A stretch of 64,000 nucleotides of DNA from an uncultured Muribaculaceae bacterium (GTDB lineage Bacteria; Bacteroidota; Bacteroidia; Bacteroidales; Muribaculaceae), in assembly GCA_910587235.1 (NCBI GenBank), contig CAJUKD010000002.1, forward strand, positions 98,743-162,742, written 5' to 3'. Position numbers and translations under genes: made by a program. Shown piece after piece: positions 26,801 through 35,299 of the stretch (position 1 is its first letter; every line of letters begins with the position of its first letter). A model generated the notes under the pieces. That model was not told the DNA's origin. It saw only the letters and a list, made by a program, of their open reading frames with translations, and searched no databases.

Positions 26801-26956
26801 ATCAACAATATCAAGATCTACGATCTCAACGGAAATCTGCTTCTGTCGAACAGCAATGCCCTGTCCATCGACTGCTCTGCCCTCGCTCCCGGCGTTTATA
26901 TCGCCAAGGCGACTACTGACGCCATGAACGTACATACTGACAAGATCGTAAAATAA
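23804..26956 (+). CDS. Secreted multidomain GH5 glycoside hydrolase (cellulase fold)
   Basis: A 1050-residue secreted enzyme. After the signal come three successive beta-sandwich-like modules (about residues 45-210, 240-410 and 425-595), each ending in a VYIDNIYAY / LYVDNFYAY / IYVDNIVAY strand and each containing a LHLDIYSP-like strand; they probably bind glycans. The catalytic GH5 domain (about 620-960) has the acid/base Glu784 in DLMNEP and the nucleophile Glu895 in MLGEFGVPY. The C-terminal 75 residues (NNIKIYDLNGNLLL ... LAPGVYIAKATTD) look like a type IX secretion sorting domain. GH5 enzymes cleave beta-linked glucans, mannans or xylans; the exact substrate is not readable. A second possible start, ATG 23834, gives a more compact signal peptide. 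A strong terminator follows. Confidence 0.85.
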   Translation: MKNNPYRFFKMKKFYAAFTAMLSAWAISAAEPTEPAPFPTADGSTVVSIFSDAYTSQFKFQTEYADWNSDQFETTKTVITPFDDIADEHVLFVDGLSTGSTQHNAQIALGSCNLKGTDKLHLDIYSPSDNGIGEFSIYLISDWSKAVSCGVWYDFSEKNEFDKWISLDIPMSNFSGLNLSNINVLRIVRGKKGPGGTAVYIDNIYAYGNGTTIPEPGKGEATIKANGNADLMTDVPLIPAPVPVHASADVFNFFSNHYNNGKFDYRQSDYGDLKTSKSFVTISGSDDEVFKIENLVNGAKANVSLGAPNLSGYDMLHLDIFSPGSEIGIGEFDFALTDWSGNGKDAGIWLNITDTGWHGQWISIDIPLSTWTGNINMVRFRRGSKGSKGSTLYVDNFYAYKSGGSTVDPDPDTGVAPDPTTVPSLDIVPEKVTSIFCEQYESAGYQAERGITSAGNWGQNSRQKEEFVEIVGGNSTLRLTDWDLFPFKIHRTSEHMDLSEADYIHMDVYQKGALDITGKEASIQIWLNDKDNKVAQCPLLPTKHGKWTSLSFGLDYARGVIDLSRVYVIRLKVGGYPVQDIYVDNIVAYRGAAPENDIVTEPYKAETGAPIQDSTSGSLPPADKAYLGVNLASASGGNNPGTFGHDYMYPRFEDLYYFKAKGVRLLRIPFRAARVQHEIGGELDYDAEKSDIKALADVVREAERLGMWVLLDMHDYCERSIDGVLYEYGVAGRRLWNSSTNSWGTWEATDSPVVTTEHFADLWKKIATEFKDYSNIWGYDLMNEPKGIDIDVLFKNYQAAIYAIREVDTKASVVIEGKNYASSSAWESVSDKLKDLADPQGKIVYEAHAYFDRSSSGTYPGTYDQEISNTEIYRDRIDPFVNWCEKNGKKGMLGEFGVPYTGHSHGDARYDELIDKVFAYLKEKQLTATYWCGGAMYDSYMLTVQPAKDYATEKSTMKVMEKYIRDFDQSSSGMHNSMANDKVKFTFNGESLVLTSKTGINNIKIYDLNGNLLLSNSNALSIDCSALAPGVYIAKATTDAMNVHTDKIVK

Positions 26957-26981
26957 AAACGAATATTATACTGATCACATA

Positions 26982-27020
26982 CGGCTCGTTCCCACCGTCG
27001 GGAACGAGCCGCAGTTTTTA
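26982..27020 (+). terminator. Terminator of the GH5 gene
   Basis: A perfect 12-bp stem (CGGCTCGTTCCC at 26982-26993 with its complement at 27000-27011), loop ACCGTC, then CAGTTTTTAT. Confidence 0.85.
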
Positions 27021-27084
27021 TACCGACACGCTTAGTTTTTGTATATCCTGTCCCCCCAAGTGGCTTTGATTTTTGTTCTGCCTA

Positions 27085-27116
27085 TGTGGAAATCTCGCAA
27101 TTTTCATCTAAATTTG
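27085..27116 (+). promoter_or_regulatory. Promoter of the putative porin gene
   Basis: TGTG (27085-27088, three of four matches to TTTG), 20 nt, then TAAATTTG (27109-27116). It lies 10 nt before ATG 27126, so the leader would be very short. Confidence 0.55.
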
Positions 27117-27125
27117 CGGGAGTTT

Positions 27126-29156
27126 ATGAAATCGAGCTTAAGAATTGTTGCCGCACTGGTCGTTATCGCCGCACTGTCAGCGTGGCTCGCCCCTGTCGTT
27201 TCCGCCCAACAGCACAGTCACGGACAAGATAACAAGACATCGACGGCAGGCGGCGGCAAGCGCAAAGCCGTGGCGCCGTCGTACGCCTGGCAGCTTATAG
27301 CTCCACTGGGCCTGCGCGAGCCGTCGACCATCGACACCCTTATGCTCGACTACTACCGCAATTCGATCCCATCGGAAGTGTCCGACGCCTGGGCCACCAC
27401 CGGCAATCTCGGAGCCGAGGGTATGAACATGATTTTCAACGAGCGTCCGGCCATGAGCGATTTTTTCTTCCGCGACGCCCTCGAGCATTGGCTGCCGTCG
27501 GAACGAAAAACCCGCTACTACAACACCCGCATACCGATGACCCTGCTGTCCTTCAACTCCTCCGGAGGCAAGGAAACCGCACAGGAGCGCCTGCAGGCAA
27601 CATTCTCGGGCAACATCAACGCCAAGGCACAGGTGGGCGCCATGCTGGACTACCTCTATTCCAAAGGCAGCTACGCCAATCAGGCGACAAAAAACCTGAC
27701 CTGGGGAGCTTTCGGCTCATACATAGGCGACCGCTATGAGATGCAGGCATATTACCACAATTTCAATCTGCTCAACAAGGAAAACGGCGGCATCACCGAC
27801 ATGCTCTATATCACCGACCCGGCCGAACTGCAGGGCGGCGTGACTACCATAGACCCCAAGTCAATACCAACGCGGCTCAACGACGCCCATACGCGCCTGC
27901 GCGGCGACGAACTTTATGTCAACAACCGCTACAAGGTGGGCTACTGGCACGAGGAACAGGTGGACGACACAACTGTGAACCGCACCTACATCCCCGTATC
28001 GTCATTTATCCACACGCTGAAGTACACCGGCATGAAGCACATGTTCCTCGACGGTACCCCGAAAGAGAGCACGGAATTCTTCGAACATACATATCTCGAC
28101 CCGCGCGGGACACGCGACCGGACCACCTACATGTCGGTCAGCAATACTCTCGGAGTGTCGCTTCTCGAAGGCTTCCACCGCTATGCCAAATTCGGTCTTG
28201 CAGCCTACGTGACCTACGAATACCGCAAATACAAGCAGACAGCGGATACTCTTGACCGCACTCTTCCCGAACTCGGACTCGATCCGTTCCCTGATGGCGC
28301 GGATATCGCCGACAAAGCTTCGGAGCATCTTGCCTACGTGGGCGCACAGCTGACAAAACAACGCGGTTCGCTGCTGACCTACGCCGCCACCGCACAGCTC
28401 GGATTTGCCGGAGCGGCCGCCGGCGACGTCATGGCCGAAGGTCGCGTGGCGACAAAATTCAAATTCCTGCGCGACAGTATGCGCATAGAAGCTTTCGGTT
28501 CTTTCCGCAACGAGCATGCGCCCTATCTGATGAAAAACTACCGTTCGAATCATTTCGTATGGCAAAACGATTTCGGGAAACGGCGTACTCTCGATTTCGG
28601 CGGAACACTGAAAATAGGCCGCACGCGCACGGAACTGACCGTAGGACTAAGCAACCTGCAGAACCACATCTATTTCGATTCATCATTCCTGCCCCGCCAG
28701 CACGGAGGCAGCGTACAGGTCTTCTACGCCCGCCTGCAGCAGAATTTCAAAGTCGGAATCCTGCACTGGGACAACAGCGTGACCTACCAGAAGACTTCCA
28801 ACGACCTTATAATCCCCCTTCCCGAACTGGCGGTCTACTCCAACCTTTATATGCTGGCACGCATAGCCACTCTGCGGCTTCAGTTCGGCGTGGACTGCGA
28901 TTACTACACAAGCTACTACGCGCCATCCTACCAGCCGGCAACCGCCACATTCGCCAATGTGCGCGAAATGAAGATAGGAAACTACCCTTTCCTGAACGTA
29001 TATGCCAACATGAAGCTTAGCAAAGCGCGCTTCTACGTCATGTTCTCCCATGTCAACCAGGGGCTTTTCGGCGGCTCAGGCTATTTTTCCATGCCCTACT
29101 ACCCGCTCAATCCGCGCCGCCTGCAGATAGGGGTTTCAGTGGACTTCACCAACTAA
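27126..29156 (+). CDS. Putative outer-membrane porin (Porin_10-like)
   Basis: A 676-residue exported protein: signal MKSSLRIVAALVVIAALSAWLAPVVSAQ, then a His/Lys-rich linker, then a long beta-rich region. The C-terminal half (YARLQQNFKVGILHWDNSVTYQ..., YAPSYQPATATF..., YFSMPYYPLNPRRLQIGVSVDF) matches the pattern of the putative porin family common in Bacteroidetes. I start at ATG 27126 because it begins a proper signal peptide and follows a promoter -7 box at 27109. The solute-binding protein gene 67 nt downstream may be cotranscribed. Substrate unknown. Confidence 0.75.
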   Translation: MKSSLRIVAALVVIAALSAWLAPVVSAQQHSHGQDNKTSTAGGGKRKAVAPSYAWQLIAPLGLREPSTIDTLMLDYYRNSIPSEVSDAWATTGNLGAEGMNMIFNERPAMSDFFFRDALEHWLPSERKTRYYNTRIPMTLLSFNSSGGKETAQERLQATFSGNINAKAQVGAMLDYLYSKGSYANQATKNLTWGAFGSYIGDRYEMQAYYHNFNLLNKENGGITDMLYITDPAELQGGVTTIDPKSIPTRLNDAHTRLRGDELYVNNRYKVGYWHEEQVDDTTVNRTYIPVSSFIHTLKYTGMKHMFLDGTPKESTEFFEHTYLDPRGTRDRTTYMSVSNTLGVSLLEGFHRYAKFGLAAYVTYEYRKYKQTADTLDRTLPELGLDPFPDGADIADKASEHLAYVGAQLTKQRGSLLTYAATAQLGFAGAAAGDVMAEGRVATKFKFLRDSMRIEAFGSFRNEHAPYLMKNYRSNHFVWQNDFGKRRTLDFGGTLKIGRTRTELTVGLSNLQNHIYFDSSFLPRQHGGSVQVFYARLQQNFKVGILHWDNSVTYQKTSNDLIIPLPELAVYSNLYMLARIATLRLQFGVDCDYYTSYYAPSYQPATATFANVREMKIGNYPFLNVYANMKLSKARFYVMFSHVNQGLFGGSGYFSMPYYPLNPRRLQIGVSVDFTN

Positions 29157-29223
29157 AGCGCCGCCACGGATGTTAGTTATTAAAGCCTTTAAGCACATTT
29201 AAAGCTTTCAACAGACTGACATC

Positions 29224-30054
29224 ATGAAAAATATCGATAAAAATGGCATACTGACCGGCTTGTTCGTTCTCCTGATACTGGCAATGAGTACAATGGGATT
29301 GCTGCGCCGATGCAACACACCGCAACCGTCACGGCTGACGGAGCGCTACCATCATCCAGGAGGCGACACACTGGCCGTGGCAATCGAAATGTCGCCGCTG
29401 ACATATAATTTCGCCCACGGTGATTCCGCAGCAGGATTCGACTACGAGATTATCAGCGACTTCGCCGCCGACCGCGGCATTCCCGTAACTTTCCGTCCCG
29501 TAACGCGGCTCGACCATGCCTTCCAAGGCCTCTACGACGGCGAATATGATATTGTGGTAGCAGCCATGCCTGCCACAGGAGCCTTGAAGAAAGTATTTCC
29601 GCTTACCGATGCCGTGTATCTTGACAAACAGGTGCTTGTGCAGCGACGCGACTCCGACGGCACCCACACGCACATAAGTTCCCAGGAACAATTGCGGGGC
29701 GATACCGTCTGGGTGGCCGAAGGCTCGCCGGCAATGACACGCCTGCGCAACATATCATTCGAACTCGGCGACTCCATCCACGTCCGCGGCGGCGGCGACC
29801 GTTCGGCCGAACATCTCGGAATCATGGTGGCTCTCGGCGAAATACGCCATGCCGTGGTCGGCGAGGCCGTTGCCCGCCGGCTGGCTGACGATTATCCGAA
29901 TCTCGACGTTGAGACACCCATATCGTTCAATCAGTTCCAGACGTGGGCCGTAGCGCTGTCCGACTCCACACTCCTGCGTTCGATAAATGAATGGCTCGAC
30001 GCATTCAAGAAAACCGAACGCTACCGCCGACTCTGCGATGAATATCTTGACTGA
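29224..30054 (+). CDS. Periplasmic solute-binding protein, family 3 type
   Basis: A 276-residue protein with an N-terminal hydrophobic anchor or signal (GLFVLLILAMSTMGLL followed by RRC; lipidation is uncertain). The rest follows the SBP_bac_3 pattern: GDTLAVAIEMSPLTYNF at the first strand, GFDYEIISDFAADRG, GEYDIVVAAMPATG, and a C-terminal SINEWLDAFKKTERYRRLCDEY. Related domains bind amino acids, or form the N-terminal part of the MltF lytic transglycosylase; no transglycosylase domain follows here. No ABC permease or ATPase genes are nearby, so it may act as a sensor or partner of the upstream porin. Confidence 0.7.
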   Translation: MKNIDKNGILTGLFVLLILAMSTMGLLRRCNTPQPSRLTERYHHPGGDTLAVAIEMSPLTYNFAHGDSAAGFDYEIISDFAADRGIPVTFRPVTRLDHAFQGLYDGEYDIVVAAMPATGALKKVFPLTDAVYLDKQVLVQRRDSDGTHTHISSQEQLRGDTVWVAEGSPAMTRLRNISFELGDSIHVRGGGDRSAEHLGIMVALGEIRHAVVGEAVARRLADDYPNLDVETPISFNQFQTWAVALSDSTLLRSINEWLDAFKKTERYRRLCDEYLD

Positions 30055-30108
30055 CAGACAACACACCGCTTACACATCATCACAATAATTCGGCTTATTC
30101 TTGATTTT

Positions 30109-30140
30109 GTTGCATTTTTATCAGAAACTGCTTAACTTTA
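30109..30140 (+). promoter_or_regulatory. Candidate promoter of the adhesin-like gene
   Basis: GTTG (30109-30112), 20 nt, then TAACTTTA (30133-30140), one mismatch in each box. The leader would be about 42 nt. Confidence 0.45.
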
Positions 30141-30186
30141 CAGCAATAATTATTTAATATCAATCCATAGTTATCACATTTCCAAT

Positions 30187-32649
30187 ATGAAAAAACTTTA
30201 CTCTTTAACGCTTGCGACACTTCTTACACTCTCGTCGCAGGCTGCGGTTCCATTCCAGAAAAACAAAACAACTCAGCGGCAATCCCCGCACCATAGCAAC
30301 ACAATACCATCGCGAGCGGCTGAATTACAAATACTTTTCGATGAAGATTTCTCAAAATTCTCTGATGGTACAGAAAACGAACCCGGAGATGAAATCAGTT
30401 ATAACAATGGATGGTACATTCCCGAATCGTACACAAGCCAGCCCGGATGGACCGGACAGGGCATACGCCCCGCAGGAGGTTGTGTATCCATAAATCCTTA
30501 TACCGACTCCTATGGTGACCCCAGGGATGGCTACATCTCGACTCCAATGTTTATGGCTGACGGTACGGCGACAATCACATTCCGCGCGAAAGTCTTAGGA
30601 AGCGAGAGCGGATTACTGTGGGCTGTCATGTGCGATGACTCATACGGACCGGGGGATGATCAAATCGATGCCGAACTAACCGACCAGTGGCAGGCATTCA
30701 CACTTGTTGCTTCCAACGGTTCACTCGAAACCCAATCCTGGATCCAGTTCTCGGCCTTAGATTGCGTAGCGCTGATAGACGACATAAAAATCGAATTCAG
30801 ACAAGACCGCATCGCAACTCCGTATGCTCTCAATGCCGTCAACGTTTCACCTACCGAATTCGTAGCATCATGGGAAGAAGTCAACGGCGCCGAAGCTTAT
30901 CTTCTGAACATAATATGCACCAGCGCCCCTGAAAACATAGTAAGCGGCGAATTGACAGAATCGTTCGACGGCATAAAAATAAATCCAGACGGTATGACCA
31001 TCGACAAATCGGATCCAAATTATCCTGAAGGATGGAAAATAATCGTAAATGAAAACGGGACACAGGATGTCAGCTCGGAAAGCGGCAACTTCAACTCTGC
31101 GCCCTTGTCATTGAAATTCGATGCCGTAGGCGACATAATCGAATCGCCTTCCACACCCGAACCGATCGACAGAATTTCATTCTGGTGCAAACCTACTGTC
31201 TATAACGACAATTACGAATACATGTCGCTGATACGGCTTGAGATATATCACTCCATGACAGACAAATGGGAAAACATAGCCCATCTGGGATACTTTAACT
31301 TTCCTCAGAATGGCGGTTTTTATACTGTCAATGAACAAAGCCTTGGCAATGATGTAACCAAAGTACGTCTGACATATCTGCAGAAAGGCACTCCCGACTT
31401 TTATATCGACGACATCAAACTGCATTACACTACCCGCGGTATCACCGCCCCGATGCTGACAGATCTGAAGGTAGAGGGAACCGAGTACACCGTAAAAGAT
31501 ATTGATCCGCGCAACCAGTATAGTTATTTCGTAAAAGCTTACAGAGATGATATTGTTTCATCCGCCAGCTCTTTGATATGGGTCGACGGCATAGCGGGAC
31601 TACAGGTACAGACCGATGAAGCATCCGACATAAGCCCGACATCATTCACCGCATCATGGCAGCCGCTCGGTCATGCCTCGAACTATAGTGTAAATGTTTT
31701 CAAAGTCCTGCAACCAACGGTCGACCTCAACAATGTCACTATAATTGAAGAATCGTTCGACAATATAAACGAAGGCAGCGTGGACAATCCCGGCACCGAC
31801 TGGCAATCGCCCTTCGACTTCGGCGCCAAAGGATGGGCCGCGACATCATGGTGCGCCACACAGCCTGCCTGGGCCAAAGGCATGGCAGGCACAACCGGCA
31901 CAAATGTCTGGATGGGCATAGCCGGACTTGTATACACTCCTGTGCTGGATCTTTCATGCTACGACGGCAAGGGAATAACCGTCGATGCCACATTTGTGAC
32001 CACGGTGGATTCTTTCGAATACGACGGCACCACTGAAAGCGAAGGTGTATTCGCCTTAATAATGGACAGCTCCGACCTCAGCACACCCATAGCCTCAGGA
32101 GTTCTCGATACGCCGACTACAGGTTCCAACAGCGGCAGAATCACAATAAACAACGTTCCCGCCGATGCCGATCTCTCCAGTGTTGTCATAGCGTTCATGA
32201 ACAAAAGCGGTCTGACTTTCTTTGTGGATTATGCAAAAATCAGCATGAACGTACCTGCGGGTGCAACCCTCTCCACTCCTTTGCTTTCGATCCAAACCGA
32301 AAACACTTCATACAAGTTTGACGGACTCGACCCGCAGTCAGACCACGCATTCTCTGTGATTGCTTCCGCCAGCCGCAACTACGACTCTTTTGTTTCCGAC
32401 GCCTCCGAACTACGTTTTGTCAAGACATCCACCTCGGCTGTTTCCGATGTAACCGCTGATGCCGGAATCAATATCACCACAGCTGCAGGTGAAATCCGGG
32501 TCAATGCTCCCGAAGGCACCACAACAGATGTATATAATACTGCAGGTGTTATGATCGCACGAGGCAAAGGAACATGCGTCCTGTCCGTTAGCCCCGGACT
32601 CTACATCGTACGCTCTGCCGGCCACACATCGAAGATCGCAGTCCGCTGA
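30187..32649 (+). CDS. Large secreted protein with choice-of-anchor-J-like and Fn3-like domains
   Basis: An 820-residue exported protein (signal MKKLYSLTLATLLTLSSQA). At least two jelly-roll modules of the cleaved-adhesin/choice-of-anchor-J kind are suggested by FDEDFSKFSDG...YNNGWYIPE near residue 50 and EESFDNINEGS...WQSPFDFGAKGW near residue 520. Fibronectin-III-like linkers lie between them (TPYALNAVNVSPTEFVASWEE, ISPTSFTASWQPLGHASNYSV). The C-terminus (VYNTAGVMIARG ... LSPGLYIVRSAG pattern) resembles a type IX sorting domain. No catalytic motif is visible. Codon use is noticeably less GC-rich than in neighbouring genes. It is probably a surface adhesin or glycan-binding protein. Confidence 0.65.
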   Translation: MKKLYSLTLATLLTLSSQAAVPFQKNKTTQRQSPHHSNTIPSRAAELQILFDEDFSKFSDGTENEPGDEISYNNGWYIPESYTSQPGWTGQGIRPAGGCVSINPYTDSYGDPRDGYISTPMFMADGTATITFRAKVLGSESGLLWAVMCDDSYGPGDDQIDAELTDQWQAFTLVASNGSLETQSWIQFSALDCVALIDDIKIEFRQDRIATPYALNAVNVSPTEFVASWEEVNGAEAYLLNIICTSAPENIVSGELTESFDGIKINPDGMTIDKSDPNYPEGWKIIVNENGTQDVSSESGNFNSAPLSLKFDAVGDIIESPSTPEPIDRISFWCKPTVYNDNYEYMSLIRLEIYHSMTDKWENIAHLGYFNFPQNGGFYTVNEQSLGNDVTKVRLTYLQKGTPDFYIDDIKLHYTTRGITAPMLTDLKVEGTEYTVKDIDPRNQYSYFVKAYRDDIVSSASSLIWVDGIAGLQVQTDEASDISPTSFTASWQPLGHASNYSVNVFKVLQPTVDLNNVTIIEESFDNINEGSVDNPGTDWQSPFDFGAKGWAATSWCATQPAWAKGMAGTTGTNVWMGIAGLVYTPVLDLSCYDGKGITVDATFVTTVDSFEYDGTTESEGVFALIMDSSDLSTPIASGVLDTPTTGSNSGRITINNVPADADLSSVVIAFMNKSGLTFFVDYAKISMNVPAGATLSTPLLSIQTENTSYKFDGLDPQSDHAFSVIASASRNYDSFVSDASELRFVKTSTSAVSDVTADAGINITTAAGEIRVNAPEGTTTDVYNTAGVMIARGKGTCVLSVSPGLYIVRSAGHTSKIAVR

Positions 32650-32693
32650 GAGGAATAAAACCATATCCCGACATTAAATTCATTTGAAACCGG

Positions 32694-32738
32694 CCATGGC
32701 CGACCGCTTTTTTAGGAAGCGATCGGCCATGGTCTTTT
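32694..32738 (+). terminator. Terminator after the adhesin-like gene
   Basis: A 16-bp stem with one G-T pair (CCATGGCCGACCGCTT at 32694-32709 with AAGCGATCGGCCATGG at 32717-32732), then TCTTTTAT. Confidence 0.8.
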
Positions 32739-32794
32739 ATATAAATACGGTCATTCCGGCATGTAGCGTTTCCATCATTCTCATTTTTAATCGT

Positions 32795-32802
32795 TATCTT
32801 TG
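32795..32802 (+). promoter_or_regulatory. Candidate -7 element
   Basis: TATCTTTG, ending 8 nt before the ATG at 32811. No matching -33 box. The leader would be only a few nucleotides. Confidence 0.45.
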
Positions 32803-32810
32803 CAGAACAT

Positions 32811-33386
32811 ATGGAAGAACATAACAATATCACGTCGCCGTACAACGACATGCAGACCATCAAACGGCGCTTTTTCGCCATGCGCAACGGCATCATAGCC
32901 GACGTCCTGCGCCGTGGCGGCTCGCCGTTCCGCATCATCTTCGGACTTAACCTGCCGCAGATCGTGGAAATAGCCGCTGAAAACGAAGCATCGGCCGACC
33001 TTGCGCGCCGTCTGTGGGCCAACACCACCACCCGCGAAAGCATGCTTGCCGCTCCTATGATTTATCCGCGTGAGGAATTCGACGAAGCGACGGCCAGAAG
33101 CTGGTGTGCTGAAATACCGTCGGCTGAAGTTGCCGACGTGCTGTGCCACCGCCTGTTGCGTCACAGGCCTTTTGCTCAGGATCTCGCCGATGAGTTGCTA
33201 CACTCCGGTTCCGACATGGCACGATACACCGGCCTGCGGCTGTACTTCAACCTTGTAGGCACTAATCCGCAGAAAGCCCTTGAAGCCGCACGCGCCGAGG
33301 CCGCACGGCAATGCCCGCTGACCGCACGCGTAGCCGCCGCACTGGCTGACGAAGCTGAATTTATATTGGAAAGTAGCGGAGATTAA
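32811..33386 (+). CDS. Helical (HEAT-like) protein, AlkD-related in annotation
   Basis: A 191-residue, mostly alpha-helical cytoplasmic protein. The opening block TIKRRFFAMRNGIIADVLRRGGSPFRIIFGLNLPQI is strongly conserved among Bacteroidales proteins, some of which are named DNA alkylation repair protein because of their HEAT-like helical repeats. I see no catalytic residue that would prove glycosylase activity. It ends 2 nt before the stop of the convergent DMT transporter gene. Confidence 0.6.
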   Translation: MEEHNNITSPYNDMQTIKRRFFAMRNGIIADVLRRGGSPFRIIFGLNLPQIVEIAAENEASADLARRLWANTTTRESMLAAPMIYPREEFDEATARSWCAEIPSAEVADVLCHRLLRHRPFAQDLADELLHSGSDMARYTGLRLYFNLVGTNPQKALEAARAEAARQCPLTARVAAALADEAEFILESSGD

Positions 33387-33388
33387 CC

Positions 33389-34303
33389 CTATTTCTTGCC
33401 TATATAGTCACCTAACCAAAGGCCGCCGAGAATAAGAGCTATTCCTGCATAACCGACAATCGACACACTCTCCCCAAGCACAATAGCCGATACGGCAAGT
33501 GTAACTATCGGCTGCAGGTACATGTAGTTGTTGGCTTTTACAGCACCTACTTTTTTGACGGTCTGCGCCCACAGCACGTAGGCCACCGTCGAAGCTCCGA
33601 CACCGAGGAAAATCAGATTGCCCCAGACTGACGTCCGGCCTATGACATCAAACACACTGACGTCGCCGCTCTCGAAAAGCAAGAACGGAATTGCGGTTAT
33701 AAGACCGTAGAAAAAGGTTTTGCGTGAAATGAACCATACGTCGTAGACCACATTCAGACGTCTGAGTATCAGCGAATATACCGACCAGCTGAACGCAGCC
33801 GCCAGCGAAAGGAAATCGCCAAGCGGACGAATTTCCAAAGCCGAACTGCTGTTGAACACCACGCATGCCACACCGCACACTGCAATCATGGAGCCGGCAA
33901 TCATGCCGCGACCGATTTTTTCTGTCTTGTAGACCATTCCGGCAAGCAGGGCGGTTATCAGCGGCGACATGGAGGTGAGAAGCGACACATTGGTTGTCAG
34001 CGTATATTCCAGTGCCGTATTCTCGGCTATAAAATATATAGAGCCGGCGCAAAGGCCGCAGGTGGCGAAAGAAAGCTCGTCGCGCCACGAATCCGAAAAC
34101 AGACGCTTGTGGCTCAACAGAAGTATCAGCAGATATGCCAGAATGAAGCGGCATACATAGATCTGCGTCGGTCCCATTCCGTTTTCAAGCAACACTTTCG
34201 ACGACACGAAAGAATATCCCCACATCGACACTGCTACCACTGCGCCGAGATGCCCCAGCAGCGTTGCCTTAACGTTCTGATTACGTCGGATTTTGCTTGT
34301 CAT
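33389..34303 (-). CDS. EamA-family (DMT superfamily) transporter
   Basis: A 304-residue inner-membrane protein with ten hydrophobic helices in two EamA repeats. The first repeat opens with GHLGAVVAVSMWGYSFVSSKVLL, and the second with PLGDFLSLAAAFSWSVYSLILRRL; the C-terminal LGESVSIVGYAGIALILGGLWLG is typical. DMT proteins usually export amino acids or other metabolites; substrate is not predictable. A full promoter lies upstream at 34332-34364. It is convergent with the preceding gene. Confidence 0.88.
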   Translation of the reverse strand: MTSKIRRNQNVKATLLGHLGAVVAVSMWGYSFVSSKVLLENGMGPTQIYVCRFILAYLLILLLSHKRLFSDSWRDELSFATCGLCAGSIYFIAENTALEYTLTTNVSLLTSMSPLITALLAGMVYKTEKIGRGMIAGSMIAVCGVACVVFNSSSALEIRPLGDFLSLAAAFSWSVYSLILRRLNVVYDVWFISRKTFFYGLITAIPFLLFESGDVSVFDVIGRTSVWGNLIFLGVGASTVAYVLWAQTVKKVGAVKANNYMYLQPIVTLAVSAIVLGESVSIVGYAGIALILGGLWLGDYIGKK

Positions 34304-34331
34304 GGCTGACTTTTAGATTTTTTGTTCTTTA

Positions 34332-34364
34332 CAAAATTAGTTAAATTTTTCCATTAGCCGCAAA
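34332..34364 (-). promoter_or_regulatory. Promoter of the DMT transporter gene
   Basis: On the minus strand TTTG (34364-34361), 21 nt, then TAATTTTG (34339-34332): a full consensus match. The leader would be about 24 nt. Confidence 0.75.
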
Positions 34365-34462
34365 CATTTTCCTCAGAATATGCTTACCTTTATATAAGAT
34401 TTCTAAAAAACGCGGCTATACATGCCTGCTAATGACTTATTAACAACTAACATATCAGACAC

Positions 34463-35173
34463 ATGAAAACAGGAATTCTCAAAACAGCAGCCATCATGAC
34501 TCTCGCCGGCGGAATGCTGATAGGCCAGACTGCATGCTCGTCGTTCACAAACACAGGCAAAGGCGCCCTGATAGGCGGCGGAGGCGGAGCTGCTCTCGGA
34601 GCCGGAATCGGTGCCCTGATAGGTGGCGGTAAAGGTGCAGGCATAGGCAGCGCCATAGGTGCAGCCGTAGGTGCCGGCGCAGGCACACTTATAGGCCACA
34701 AGATGGACAAACAGCAGAAACAGCTTGAAGAAGAACTCGGCAACCAGGCCAAAATCGAACAGACCACCGACCAGAACGGCCTTCAAGCCATCAAGGTGAC
34801 TTTCGAGGGCGGCATCCTGTTCCCGACAGGCAAATACAACCTCAACGAGCAGGCCAAGGCCGACCTGAGCCGCTTCGCATCGTCGCTCAACAGCAACCCC
34901 GACACTAATGTGCAGATCTACGGCTTCACGGACAACATCGGTTCATTCGCCGTCAACCAGAAGCTGGCAGGCGAACGCGCCGACGCCGTGATGAGCTATC
35001 TTGCCAATGCCGGTGTATCGCCCACGCGCCTGACAGCCCAGGGTGTTCCTATGGCAGACTACGTAGCCTCGAACGACACTCCGGCAGGCCGCGCGCAGAA
35101 CCGCCGTGTTGAAGTATATATCAGCGCCAATAAGGCCATGATAGAAAAAGCCGAAGCCGGCACGCTGAAATAA
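34463..35173 (+). CDS. OmpA-family lipoprotein with glycine-zipper segment
   Basis: A 236-residue envelope protein. The lipobox GQTAC places the lipidated Cys at residue 25. Residues 32-78 form a glycine zipper (GALIGGGGGAALGAGIGALI and onward) that can insert into or pack on membranes. The C-terminal OmpA domain (about 105-225) carries the peptidoglycan-binding helix signature NQKLAGERADAVMSYLANAGV and ends with RAQNRRVEVYI. It probably links the outer membrane to peptidoglycan. A -7-like TACCTTTA sits at 34385-34392, but with no -33 match. Confidence 0.88.
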   Translation: MKTGILKTAAIMTLAGGMLIGQTACSSFTNTGKGALIGGGGGAALGAGIGALIGGGKGAGIGSAIGAAVGAGAGTLIGHKMDKQQKQLEEELGNQAKIEQTTDQNGLQAIKVTFEGGILFPTGKYNLNEQAKADLSRFASSLNSNPDTNVQIYGFTDNIGSFAVNQKLAGERADAVMSYLANAGVSPTRLTAQGVPMADYVASNDTPAGRAQNRRVEVYISANKAMIEKAEAGTLK

Positions 35174-35200
35174 GAAGAAGCAAAAACTACAGAAACCCGA

Positions 35201-35236
35201 CAAGAGCGGCTGGGCCACGTTGTCCGGCCGCTCTTG
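35201..35236. other. Hairpin after the OmpA lipoprotein gene
   Basis: A perfect 10-bp stem (CAAGAGCGGC with GCCGCTCTTG at 35227-35236) with a 16-nt loop, 28 nt past the stop. No U-run follows on the plus strand, so its role as a terminator is uncertain. Confidence 0.45.
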
Positions 35237-35299
35237 CCATATCCGCCCACCGCCGCCACATCATACCGTTCCAATGATATTCGTCCATATATTTTTTCG

